NCBI GenBank assembly: GCA_024508855.1
Contig: JANINJ010000085.1
Coordinates: forward strand, 1-64,000
Source of the DNA: Xanthobacteraceae bacterium
GTDB lineage: Bacteria > Pseudomonadota > Alphaproteobacteria > Rhizobiales > Xanthobacteraceae
Direction of reading: 5' to 3'
DNA length: 64,000 bases
The position numbers and the translations under genes were made by a program. Under the pieces are notes generated by a model. It saw only the letters and a list, made by a program, of their open reading frames with translations. It searched no databases and had not been told where the DNA came from. This document shows, in pieces, positions 8,322-16,760 of the stretch (positions are counted from its first letter, which is position 1; the number at the start of each line of letters is the position of its first letter).

Positions 8322-9005
8322 ATGGCGAAAAAGGCTGAGATTCCCCTTCCTCCAGAGTCGCAAGCCGATACGGCTCATCGACGGCTGGAAGAGATGATCG
8401 TGACCTTGCAGCTGCCGCCCGGCAGTCATTGGTCCGAGGAAGGGTTGGCGGAGAAGATCGGCATCGGCCGCACGCCGGTGCGCGAGGCCGTGAAGCGCTT
8501 GCAGGCAGACTATCTGGTCAGCATCTTGCCGCGGCACGGCCTGATGATCACGGAAATCAATACGCACGAGCAATTGCTGGTGATCGAGTTCCGACGCGAA
8601 CTGGAAATCTTCATTTCGACCCGAGCTGCGCGGCGCATCCTCGCCGGCGACCGCGAACGCCTTCTCGCCACCGCCGAAGAGATCGAGAACGCCGGCGCGC
8701 ATGGCAATCTCGAGAAGTATCTGCGCGAAGTGTTCAAGGCGAACAACATGATCGCCAGAGCTGCCGGAAATCCATTTGCCGCCAGATCGATCTCACCGCT
8801 TCATGCGATGTCGCGGCGGTTCTATTACAGATATGAATCGGATCTACAGAACCTCGGCGCGATGGGCCATCTTCATGCCGAGCGCGCGCGGGCCGTCGCC
8901 CGTCAGGACGAGAAGCGGGCGCTTGCCAACGTCACCGCCCTGATGGAGCAGATCGAGAACTATACCCGGCGGATTTTCGAAGTCAGCGTCGGCTCCCGCA
9001 GCTAA
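8322..9005 (+). CDS. GntR-family (FadR/FCD) transcriptional regulator 2
   Basis: A 227-residue regulator with an N-terminal winged helix-turn-helix (IGRTPVREAVKRLQ at about 49-62) and a helical FCD domain containing FRRELEIFISTRAARR. The ATG at 8322 is chosen because conserved sequence begins there; AAGGA lies about 14 bp upstream and in-frame extension to 8205 has no family resemblance. It is divergent from the liv system 1 operon and thus a natural candidate for its regulator. It is a paralogue of the GntR protein at 659-1393. Confidence 0.88.
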   Translation: MAKKAEIPLPPESQADTAHRRLEEMIVTLQLPPGSHWSEEGLAEKIGIGRTPVREAVKRLQADYLVSILPRHGLMITEINTHEQLLVIEFRRELEIFISTRAARRILAGDRERLLATAEEIENAGAHGNLEKYLREVFKANNMIARAAGNPFAARSISPLHAMSRRFYYRYESDLQNLGAMGHLHAERARAVARQDEKRALANVTALMEQIENYTRRIFEVSVGSRS

Positions 9006-9041
9006 GCCGATGCGCTTGCCGATTGGAGACAGAAGCGTCGT

Positions 9042-10643
9042 TTAGACGGCCTTTTCCGCGAATTCCGTCGCGGCACGCTGATCGGTAAAGAAGCGAGCGT
9101 CCATCAGCTTCAGATTGTCTGCGACTTTCCACGGGGCATATTCCATCTGGCCAAGGACGTCGCGACGCACGTCGATGCCGGGAGCGACTTCGGTCAGGAT
9201 CAAGCCTTCCGGTGCCACTTCGAACACCGCACGCTCGGTCATGACCTGGGCTGTTTGCCCGCGTTTAACGCCATCGGTGACGGCATATGTGATGTGCTCC
9301 ACCTGCTTTGCGAATTTGCGGACCTTGCCTTCCTTCACGATTTTCAGCTTTCCGTCGTCGAAGGCGACGTCAAGCCCGCCCGTGGTGAAGGTCCCGGTGA
9401 ATACCAGACGCTCAGCACTCTGCGCGATGTCGATGAAGCCGCCCGCACCCGGATTGGCGACGCCGAACTTCGAGACGTTGACCAGTCCCCGCTGATCGAA
9501 CTGCGCGAATGCGAGCGCCGCGAAGCGACACAGCCCGCCGTCAATGGCGTCGAACTGATAGACGCCGTCAAGAATTGCGTCGGGGTTCAGGTTGGCCGAG
9601 AACTGCCATCCCGACATGACGATCCCGCCATAGGAGCCGTGTTCGGTGGTGAACCAGTAGTCCTTGAGTCCATCGCCCTTGAACATTCCCTGCTCCGCCA
9701 TCACGAGCGGCACGTCGGCGGCAGCACCGAATCCGAAAATCGAAAGCTCGTGCTTCCGCACCTCTTTCGCAGCCCGTAACGCGACGACTTTATCGGCGGA
9801 TAGTGGAATCGGCGGCAGTTCGTTCAATGGCTTACGCTTTCCGCCAAAAAATACCGGATCGAACTTGACGTCGGTGGTCATCATCATCGCCGGGTCGACA
9901 ACGACGGCGTCGACGAACATCCCCGGAATCCGCACCTCGGACGCCGGACGTTCACCGTAAGGAACCGCGCGGCGCACCTGCGCGATGACGCGGCCGCCGT
10001 GAGCCTTCGCGGCAAGAACAAGCGCAATGTTCGAAGACACCAGCGCCTCGTTCTCGAACGACAGATTGCCGAACTCGTCCGACGACGATGCATAGATGAA
10101 GACGGTATCGAGCTTCCACGTCGGATAGAACAGGTAGGACTGGCCCTCGAAGTCTATCTTTCGGACGAGATCGTCATGTGCCCGCTCGGTGAATCTGCCG
10201 CCGCCATTGTCGGGATCGATATAGGTACCGAGCCCGATCTGCGTCATGTAGCCGGGACTGCGTCGAGCGACTTCGCGAAGCCAATGCATGGTGGCGCCGA
10301 TCGGCCAGGAATAGGCTTCGATCTTGTTCTCACGGATCAGGCGCATCAGTTCAGGGCGCTTGCCGGTCACCGGATCCACCGGATTGATATAGGATCCGCC
10401 GACCATGCGCTTCATCAGTCCCTCTTGCGCCACATGGTCCATGCCCTTGATGCCCTGCGCGTCGCCGGTCCCGACCGGGAAATAGAAAGTCAGGTTTTTC
10501 GGGCTGCCGCCGTTGCGAAACCTGTCGCCGAGCGCTTTGAGCAACGTATCTGGCGTCACCCATCCGATCACGCCGACGCAGCCGACCGTGGATCCATCCT
10601 GAATTGAAGCGACTGCTGTCGCGGCATCGACGATCTTGCTCAC
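9042..10643 (-). CDS. Acyl-CoA:acetate/propionate CoA-transferase (family I, fused subunits)
   Basis: A 533-residue protein carrying both halves of a family I CoA-transferase in one chain. The alpha-like N-terminal half is followed by a beta-like half with the active-site motif EHGSYGG, where Glu334 should form the glutamyl-CoA thioester. It resembles YdiF / propionate CoA-transferase proteins. It moves CoA between an acyl-CoA donor and a free carboxylic acid, so here it may activate the substrate imported by the neighbouring transporter. It is encoded with the second enoyl-CoA hydratase gene: the two overlap by 4 bp (ATGA). Confidence 0.9.
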   Translation of the reverse strand: MSKIVDAATAVASIQDGSTVGCVGVIGWVTPDTLLKALGDRFRNGGSPKNLTFYFPVGTGDAQGIKGMDHVAQEGLMKRMVGGSYINPVDPVTGKRPELMRLIRENKIEAYSWPIGATMHWLREVARRSPGYMTQIGLGTYIDPDNGGGRFTERAHDDLVRKIDFEGQSYLFYPTWKLDTVFIYASSSDEFGNLSFENEALVSSNIALVLAAKAHGGRVIAQVRRAVPYGERPASEVRIPGMFVDAVVVDPAMMMTTDVKFDPVFFGGKRKPLNELPPIPLSADKVVALRAAKEVRKHELSIFGFGAAADVPLVMAEQGMFKGDGLKDYWFTTEHGSYGGIVMSGWQFSANLNPDAILDGVYQFDAIDGGLCRFAALAFAQFDQRGLVNVSKFGVANPGAGGFIDIAQSAERLVFTGTFTTGGLDVAFDDGKLKIVKEGKVRKFAKQVEHITYAVTDGVKRGQTAQVMTERAVFEVAPEGLILTEVAPGIDVRRDVLGQMEYAPWKVADNLKLMDARFFTDQRAATEFAEKAV

Positions 10644-11383
10644 GATTTCACCGTAAAACGTTCGAAGGTTTTGCGAGAGCTCGGTGTTTCGCAGTTCAAC
10701 GCGAATTCCCGAGACGAAACTTCATCGAGCCGCTCGGCATCCGCCATGATGAACGGCTCGAAAAAGCGTTTGGTGGAGGCAATGGCCTCGCGCGGCACCG
10801 CCGCGAGATCGGTGGCAACCTGCATCGCGCGGGACAACGCCGCGCCCGGCTCGGCGACGTCATCGACCAACCCGATACGCGCCGCCTCGATCGTATCGAT
10901 CGGGGCAGCCCCCCAGGTCAGACGACGTGCGCGCACCGGTCCAACGCGCGTCAACAGCGCCGTCAGCCCCCACGGCGGCAGCCAACCATTCGGCGCCTCC
11001 GGCAAATGCCAGCGCGCATTCGACGCGCTCACGACGATGTCGCAGGACGCCGCAAGAATGAATCCGCCGCCAAGCGCATAGCCCTCAACCGCTGCGATCA
11101 CCGGCTTTGCGCGATAACCGATGGCACGCGCGAAGGCGGCCGTCTCGGACTCGTGCCGGCACATTTCTGCAATCGACAGTCCCGCAAGTTCTTTCAGATC
11201 GCTGCCCGCGCAGAAGGCCGGTGGCGCACCGGTCAGCACCACCGCACGGACCGCATCGTTACGTTCGGCAGCGACCAGTGCAGCACCAAGATCGTGCATC
11301 AACTGCGACCCAAGCGCGTTACGACGCTCAGGGCGATTGATCGTGACAACCGCAATTGCGCCTTCAATATCGGACTTGATCAT
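10640..11383 (-). CDS. Enoyl-CoA hydratase/isomerase family protein 2
   Basis: A 247-residue crotonase-fold protein with FCAGSDLKEL and ALGGGF oxyanion-hole segments and LPEAPNGWLPPWG, the signature shared with hydratase 1. The ATG at 11383 is chosen because the protein fold begins there (IAVVTINRPERRNAL); an in-frame upstream extension is antisense to nothing conserved. Its stop overlaps the CoA-transferase start. Two closely related hydratases in one island suggest either two double-bond intermediates or one hydratase and one hydrolase/isomerase; the sequence cannot decide. Confidence 0.88.
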   Translation of the reverse strand: MIKSDIEGAIAVVTINRPERRNALGSQLMHDLGAALVAAERNDAVRAVVLTGAPPAFCAGSDLKELAGLSIAEMCRHESETAAFARAIGYRAKPVIAAVEGYALGGGFILAASCDIVVSASNARWHLPEAPNGWLPPWGLTALLTRVGPVRARRLTWGAAPIDTIEAARIGLVDDVAEPGAALSRAMQVATDLAAVPREAIASTKRFFEPFIMADAERLDEVSSREFALNCETPSSRKTFERFTVKS

Positions 11384-11399
11384 CGATGAATTGCCCCTG

Positions 11400-12725
11400 T
11401 CAGTCGATGCGCGCGCCATCGGCGTTGACCGCGGCCCTGACATCCCGGCCGTCGATATCGCGTGGCGCCATGTTGTTGCGTATGGCCAGCACGGCCGCAT
11501 GACCAATGGCATGACCATACGAGAAACACTGGGCGGTCACGCGTGCGGATGCGACTGCCTCATGCTCTGCAGACAGGCAGCGGCCGGCGACGAGCAGACC
11601 CTCTCCACGCTCGGGAACGAAACAGCCGTAGGGCACTTCGTAGTAATCGTTGAGCAGCCATTCGACTTTCGGCTTCTCGCCCGCATGCAGTTCGATCGGC
11701 CATGGCGAGACGGCGATGCCATCGGCAAACTTGGTCCCCTGCACCACATCGGCATTCGTCAGCCGTTTCACGCCCGACACCTGACGCGTCTGGCGGACAC
11801 CGACCTGAACGCCAGTATCGTTGAGGAATGCGGCCTCGCAACCCACCAGATTATCGCGGAAGAAACGCGCGTATTCCCGCGCCTGCAGCCGGCCCTCGAT
11901 TTCAGCGTCGGTGAAATCCTGATGAAACAACGTGTTGAGTTCACGTCCATCCGGACCAATCACGCGCGTGCAGTTGCAAAGCAATTCGTTCGGCCGCGTC
12001 GTGGCGAACAGCCAGATCTTGGCACGCGGCAGCTTGTAATCGCCGGCATTGTGCTTGGCTCGGATCATGGCGGAGATTTTCTCCGGCATGATGGTGTCGG
12101 CGCCATATTCAGTGATGAAGCGATCGACGTCGACGCCCATCATCCGGAAAATCATGGTGGGGTTCTGAACCTTGCCGTTGTCGCCGACAAAGTTCGGCAA
12201 CCCGGCCATCGCTACGACGTCGGCGTCGCCGCTGGCGTCGATCACGATCTTGGCGCGCGCATCGATCGGTCCCTGCTTGGTCCAGATGCCGAGGCCCTCG
12301 ATCTTGTTACCGTTCATATGCACGTCGTTAGCGACCGCATGGAAGATGATGCGCACGCCGGCTTCGCGCAGCATCGCATCGGCCGCCTCCCGCCAGACCA
12401 GAGGATCGTGAACCCGGGCCCAGGTCTTTCCATAGAGAACCGGATCCGCGAGACCGCCCATCGCTTCCAGCCGACGGCAAAATTCGTCAGCAAAGCCAAA
12501 CACCACCTGCTTCGGCCCGGCAGCGACGTTGTTCGTTGCTTCATAGAGTCCGCAAACCGTGCCGGACAATCCTGCAACCGCTCCTCCACCGCAGAACCCG
12601 TAACGCTCGACAAGCGTTACGCTGAGTCCATTCCGGGCGGCTGCGATTGCGGCCGCGACGCCGGCAGCGCCCCCTCCAACGACAAGCACGTCACTATCGA
12701 CACGCGTGGGATTGCGAGTGTCCAA
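11400..12725 (-). CDS. FAD-dependent oxidoreductase (FAD_oxidored-type)
   Basis: A ~441-residue flavoprotein with the N-terminal dinucleotide motif VVGGGAAGVAAAIAAARNG and a conserved DASGDADV segment, as in the FAD_oxidored family of uncharacterised dehydrogenases. No ATG is well placed: TTG at 12725 (MDTRNPT...) with GGGGA 9 bp before it is preferred. An open frame extends further upstream to 12866 but crosses the palindrome at 12757-12775, which looks like regulatory DNA. It probably oxidises a catabolic intermediate of the CoA island; the substrate is unknown. It is the first gene of a leftward unit that may continue into the hydratase and CoA-transferase (16-bp gap). Confidence 0.82.
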   Translation of the reverse strand: MDTRNPTRVDSDVLVVGGGAAGVAAAIAAARNGLSVTLVERYGFCGGGAVAGLSGTVCGLYEATNNVAAGPKQVVFGFADEFCRRLEAMGGLADPVLYGKTWARVHDPLVWREAADAMLREAGVRIIFHAVANDVHMNGNKIEGLGIWTKQGPIDARAKIVIDASGDADVVAMAGLPNFVGDNGKVQNPTMIFRMMGVDVDRFITEYGADTIMPEKISAMIRAKHNAGDYKLPRAKIWLFATTRPNELLCNCTRVIGPDGRELNTLFHQDFTDAEIEGRLQAREYARFFRDNLVGCEAAFLNDTGVQVGVRQTRQVSGVKRLTNADVVQGTKFADGIAVSPWPIELHAGEKPKVEWLLNDYYEVPYGCFVPERGEGLLVAGRCLSAEHEAVASARVTAQCFSYGHAIGHAAVLAIRNNMAPRDIDGRDVRAAVNADGARID

Positions 12726-12756
12726 AGGCGCTTCCCCATTTAGTATGTTACTGTCA

Positions 12757-12775
12757 TTGTAGTGATATACTACAA
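12757..12775. promoter_or_regulatory. TTGTAGT-N5-ACTACAA palindrome upstream of FAD oxidoreductase
   Basis: Perfect 7-bp arms TTGTAGT (12757-12763) and ACTACAA (12769-12775) flank GATAT. On the minus strand the element TTGTAGTATATCACTACAA aligns with the element at 8065-8083 at 14 of 19 positions. Both lie in promoter regions of the same catabolic island, so a shared GntR operator is the most likely reading (inferred). Confidence 0.55.
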
Positions 12776-12878
12776 GATATACGTACGCAAGCACCCTGTT
12801 GGAAAGACCGCGCTCGATCTTCGAGAAATGCGAGTGCAAACAGGCGACGCAGCACGCTCCATCCAAAGGCGCGGACCA

Positions 12879-13148
12879 TCACGGAGGTGTAGAGACCTCA
12901 AGCTGCGTATTTTCGATGACAGGCTTTGGTGCCTGGCACGAACTTATCAGCGCGATAGATACGCCAGCGTCACCGAGGCCTCGCGCGATGCGCGCGACAA
13001 GTCGGCTCAACGGCGCGACACCGAAGATCACAGCGGACAAGATTGCCCCCCGCGTCACTGCCGCGGTGTTATTTATTGAGAGAGGAACGAACGGCGACGT
13101 TTCGAGGCAGAACAACTCGCTAAGATCATGAAAAGCCTGCCAAAACAA
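12879..13148 (-). other. Unassigned open frame (possible small or decayed gene)
   Basis: An 89-codon frame (TTG start, no ribosome site) lies in the 462-bp interval between the FAD oxidoreductase start and the tRNA gene. Its middle, GVAPLSRLVARIARGL followed by GDAGVSIALIS, has the strand-helix-strand look of an ACT-type module, and codons there are fairly GC-rich at third positions. It begins inside the U-tract of the tRNA terminator. It may be a gene remnant or chance; nothing else was seen in this interval besides the operator upstream of the oxidoreductase. Confidence 0.2.
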
Positions 13149-13178
13149 AAACTCCCGCGGCTTGCGCTGCGGGAGTTT
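13141..13178 (-). terminator. Rho-independent terminator of the initiator tRNA gene
   Basis: A 10-bp stem AAACTCCCGC / GCGGGAGTTT (13149-13158 and 13169-13178) is followed on the minus strand by TTTTGTTTTG. It starts 10 bp beyond the tRNA 3' end. Confidence 0.85.
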
Positions 13179-13187
13179 CAGTATCGT

Positions 13188-13264
<77 letters not shown>

Positions 13265-13568
13265 TTAAACCGTGCGATCCTTCCGAAAGCCGATGGTCAT
13301 TTGACCAACGCCCAAGGGCGTCGATCGGTCCCATCCGGAGGCTTCCTGAGAAGGCGAACCAGGGCAAAGCCCGTGGCGCGGGGCGTATGTACCAATGCCG
13401 GGCCGCTTTGGAAAGGGCTGCGGAGCATCTTTTGCATATTTTATGACACCGCGGCGAAGCTCCCTAGCTTGCTAGCATTTTCAAGGTGTTATCCAATGTC
13501 TGCCCTTGCGGAAAAGTGTTCGAAGGAACAGCATCCGTCACCAAAGGGGCAGCCGGGAGCGAAACGGG
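13265..13568. other. Intergenic region between tRNA-fMet and aldehyde dehydrogenase
   Basis: This 304-bp stretch must hold the leftward tRNA promoter and the rightward promoter of the oxidative cluster. Open frames crossing it have no ribosome sites or recognisable sequence. No hairpin or repeat of note was seen. Confidence 0.5.
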
Positions 13569-14993
13569 ATGGATCAGCAGGTCAAAAACGCGAGCCTCGA
13601 GGCCGGCTTTCACCGGATGACGGAACTCTCACGCGGTGCGCCGCCCGCCTCGCTGGCCGAACGCCTCGACCGCCTGACGCGATTGCGCACTGCCGTCGCG
13701 GATAACGAGGCGCGCTTCAGCCAGGCCATTTCCGCCGATTTCGGCCATCGCTCACAGGTCGAGACCTCGATCGCCGAGGTCCTGTTCGTGCTGGGCGAAA
13801 TCAAACACGCCGCAAGCCACCTCAAGCGCTGGATGGCGCCGCAGCGTATCGCGACCCAGCTTCAGTTCTTCCCGGCGACAAATCGCTTGATCCCGCAGCC
13901 GCTCGGCGTCGTCGGCATTATCGCGCCGTGGAACTATCCGTTGCAGTTGACCCTCGCGCCGGCGGTGGCGGCCATTGCCGCGGGCAACCGGGTGATGATC
14001 AAGCCGAGCGAACTGGTCCCGCGCTTCGCAGCATTGCTGCAGGAGGTGATCGCCGCCAAGTTCGACGCGGCCGAGATGACGGTGACGAATATCGACGGCG
14101 ACATCGCGCAAACGTTCTCCGCGCTGCCGTTCGATCACCTGATCTTCACCGGCTCGACCCGCGTCGGCCGTCTCGTCGCCGAAGCCGCAGGCCGCAACCT
14201 GACGCCGATCACGCTGGAACTGGGCGGCAAGTCGCCGGCAATCGTCGACCGCTCCGCCAACCTCGATCAAGCAGCCGAGCGCATCGCCTACGGCAAGCTG
14301 CTCAACGCTGGGCAGACCTGCATTGCACCTGACTACGCACTGGTGCCGCCCAACGCGGTGGATGCGTTCGCCGGCAAGCTGCTCGACAACATGCGCCGGA
14401 TGTTCGGGACCGATCCGAATAACACCGACTACACTTCAATCATTTCGGAGCGGCATTTCGCGCGGCTTGAAAGCCTCGCGCAGGATGCGGCCGCGCAAGG
14501 CGCACGCCTTCTACGGATCGCATCACCCGATGAGCCTGCCTGGAAAGCGCAGCGCAAATTTCCGCCGACCATCGTCGTCGGCGCGACGCCTGCGATGAAA
14601 GTAATGCAGGAGGAAATCTTCGGGCCGATTCTGCCGGTGATCGGTTGCGCCAATACCGCCGAGGCCATCGGCTTCATCAACGGCCGCGACCGGCCGCTAG
14701 CGCTGTACTGGTTCGGCACCGATGATACGGCTCGCGACAACGTACTGTCGCAGACCGTTTCCGGCGGCGTCACCGTGAACGACTGCCTGTTTCATTTTAC
14801 GCAGGTCAACCAGCCGATGGGCGGCGTCGGCGCATCGGGCATCGGCGCCTATCATGGCGAATGGGGTTTCCGCGCCTTGAGTAAGTTGAAGCCGGTGTTT
14901 TATCGTTCGCCGCTCAATCGATTTGCCGATCTCTATCCGCCCTACGGCGCCAGGATCGCGCGGATGGAAAAATTGCTGCGTTTCATGTCCTGA
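13569..14993 (+). CDS. Coniferyl-aldehyde-dehydrogenase-type aldehyde dehydrogenase
   Basis: A 474-residue aldehyde dehydrogenase with APWNYPLQLTLAP (129-141), the NAD-binding FTGSTRVG, the general base Glu227 in LELGGKSPAI and the nucleophile Cys261 in GQTCIAPDY. The CIAPDY context and short C terminus place it with class 3 / coniferyl aldehyde dehydrogenases (CalB-like). It oxidises an aldehyde, possibly a phenylpropanoid or fatty aldehyde, to the acid with NAD(P)+. The ATG at 13569 has a GGGAG upstream; 21 more in-frame residues upstream look non-coding. It opens a rightward run with a GMC oxidoreductase 42 bp downstream, which could supply the aldehyde from an alcohol. Confidence 0.92.
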   Translation: MDQQVKNASLEAGFHRMTELSRGAPPASLAERLDRLTRLRTAVADNEARFSQAISADFGHRSQVETSIAEVLFVLGEIKHAASHLKRWMAPQRIATQLQFFPATNRLIPQPLGVVGIIAPWNYPLQLTLAPAVAAIAAGNRVMIKPSELVPRFAALLQEVIAAKFDAAEMTVTNIDGDIAQTFSALPFDHLIFTGSTRVGRLVAEAAGRNLTPITLELGGKSPAIVDRSANLDQAAERIAYGKLLNAGQTCIAPDYALVPPNAVDAFAGKLLDNMRRMFGTDPNNTDYTSIISERHFARLESLAQDAAAQGARLLRIASPDEPAWKAQRKFPPTIVVGATPAMKVMQEEIFGPILPVIGCANTAEAIGFINGRDRPLALYWFGTDDTARDNVLSQTVSGGVTVNDCLFHFTQVNQPMGGVGASGIGAYHGEWGFRALSKLKPVFYRSPLNRFADLYPPYGARIARMEKLLRFMS

Positions 14994-15035
14994 TTGCACA
15001 AAACACCAAAGAATAGTTCCGAGGGGGAATACGCT

Positions 15036-16646
15036 GTGGCTGATACATTTGACTACGTCGTCGTTGGCGGCGGCTCGGGCGGCTGCGCCGTTGCCGGCCG
15101 CCTGTCCGAGGATCCCAATATTTCCGTGGCGCTGCTTGAAGCCGGCGGCAAGGGTGACAACTGGGTGGTCACCACGCCGGGAGCACTGGTGCTGATGGTG
15201 TCGGGCAAAGTCAACAACTGGGCCTTCGATACCGTGCCGCAGAAGGGGCTGAACGGCCGCATCGGTTATCAACCACGCGGCAAGACGCTCGGCGGCTCCT
15301 CCGCCATCAACGCCATGGTCTACATTCGCGGCCATCGCAGCGACTACGACCACTGGGCCTCGCTCGGCAACGCCGGCTGGTCCTATGCCGATGTGCTGCC
15401 CTACTTCAAGCGCTCAGAAGACAATTCGGAATTGGGCGGCGAATATCACGGCAAAGGCGGCCCCTTGAGCGTCAGCAAATTGCAATCCGACAATCCGGTG
15501 CAGGAGATCTATCTGCAGGCCGCGCGGGAATCGCAATTCCGCATCCGCGACGATTTCAACGGCGAGGAGCAGGAAGGCCTCGGCATCTATCAGGTGACGC
15601 AGAAGAATGGCGAGCGCTGGAGCGCGGCACGCGGCTACATTCATCCGTTTATCGGCGGACGGACAAATCTGCAGGTCGAGACCGGCGCCCACGCCACCAG
15701 CATCATCTTCGAGGGCAAGCGCGCGGTCGGCGTGAAATATCGTCGAGGCAAGGAGCTACATGAAATCCGCGCGCGGCGCGAAGTCATCCTCAGCCTGGGC
15801 GCGTTCCAGACCCCGCAATTGTTGATGCTGTCCGGAGTCGGCGACGCCGACGCACTCGCCAAACACGGTATCGCATCGACACATCATCTGCCGGGCGTCG
15901 GCAAGAACCTGCAGGATCATCCGGACTTCGTGTTCGGCTTCACGTCGGACGCGCCTTACTTCGCAGGCCTGTCGTTCAGCGGCATCGGACGCATCCTCAA
16001 GGGCATCGGGCAATATCGCCGCGAGCGACGCGGCCCAATGACGTCCAACGTCGCGGAATGCGGCGGCTTCCTCAAGACACGCCCCGATCTCGACGCGCCG
16101 GATATTCAGTTGCACTTCTGCACCGGCATGATCGAAGATCACGGCCGCAAGCCGCGCTGGAATCGCGTCGGCTTTTCCTGCCATGTCTGCCTGCTGCGAC
16201 CGCAAAGTCGCGGCAGCGTCTGGCTGCAAAGCGCCGACCCGATGCAGGCCCCGGCGATCGATCCCAATTTCTTCGGCGAGGAAGCTGATATCGATGCCAT
16301 GGTCGCTGGTTTCAGGTTGACCAAACGGTTGCTCGATGCGCCCGCGCTGAAGGCGTTGCAAACCTCCGACATCTTCACGCCCGGCATCGAGAGCGATGCC
16401 GACATCCGCAAGGTGCTGCGCGAGCGCGTCGACACGGTCTATCATCCGGTCGGCACCTGCAAGATGGGCGTCAACGATCCGATGGCCGTCGTCGATCCGC
16501 AATTGAAGGTCTATGGACTCGAGGGCCTGCGTATCGCCGACGCCTCGATCATGCCCACACTGATCGGCGGCAACACCAACGCGCCGACCATCATGATCGG
16601 TGAAAAAGCCGCCGACATGATCAAAGCGGAGATGAGGGCCAACTAG
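15036..16646 (+). CDS. GMC-family FAD oxidoreductase (choline-dehydrogenase-like)
   Basis: A 536-residue GMC flavoprotein. It has the FAD-binding VVVGGGSGGCAVAGRL at residues 7-22, the GMC signature around GKTLGGSSAINAMVYIRGH, and the C-terminal HPVGTCKMG with the catalytic histidine, followed by IMPTLIGGNTNAPTIMIGEKAA. Start is GTG at 15036 with GAGGGGG nine bases before it; an upstream in-frame TTG at the preceding stop has no support. It oxidises a primary alcohol to an aldehyde and is adjacent to an aldehyde dehydrogenase, so a two-step alcohol-to-acid conversion is likely. Substrate unknown. Confidence 0.93.
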   Translation: MADTFDYVVVGGGSGGCAVAGRLSEDPNISVALLEAGGKGDNWVVTTPGALVLMVSGKVNNWAFDTVPQKGLNGRIGYQPRGKTLGGSSAINAMVYIRGHRSDYDHWASLGNAGWSYADVLPYFKRSEDNSELGGEYHGKGGPLSVSKLQSDNPVQEIYLQAARESQFRIRDDFNGEEQEGLGIYQVTQKNGERWSAARGYIHPFIGGRTNLQVETGAHATSIIFEGKRAVGVKYRRGKELHEIRARREVILSLGAFQTPQLLMLSGVGDADALAKHGIASTHHLPGVGKNLQDHPDFVFGFTSDAPYFAGLSFSGIGRILKGIGQYRRERRGPMTSNVAECGGFLKTRPDLDAPDIQLHFCTGMIEDHGRKPRWNRVGFSCHVCLLRPQSRGSVWLQSADPMQAPAIDPNFFGEEADIDAMVAGFRLTKRLLDAPALKALQTSDIFTPGIESDADIRKVLRERVDTVYHPVGTCKMGVNDPMAVVDPQLKVYGLEGLRIADASIMPTLIGGNTNAPTIMIGEKAADMIKAEMRAN

Positions 16647-16760
16647 AAGTCCGATGCCTGATATGCATTTGCACACCGCACCGTGACTTATCACGGCGCG
16701 CGAGGCTGGCTACAGTGCGAGCCAGAACCATCCGACCAATCTTCATTCGGGAGTGAAACA

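Noticed and set aside
12879..13148. Possible crotonase remnant, because AGVSIA and KPVI resemble parts of hydratase 2
   Set aside because: Only short stretches match and spacing needs a 12-residue deletion; an ACT-like pattern fits equally well, so no call was made.
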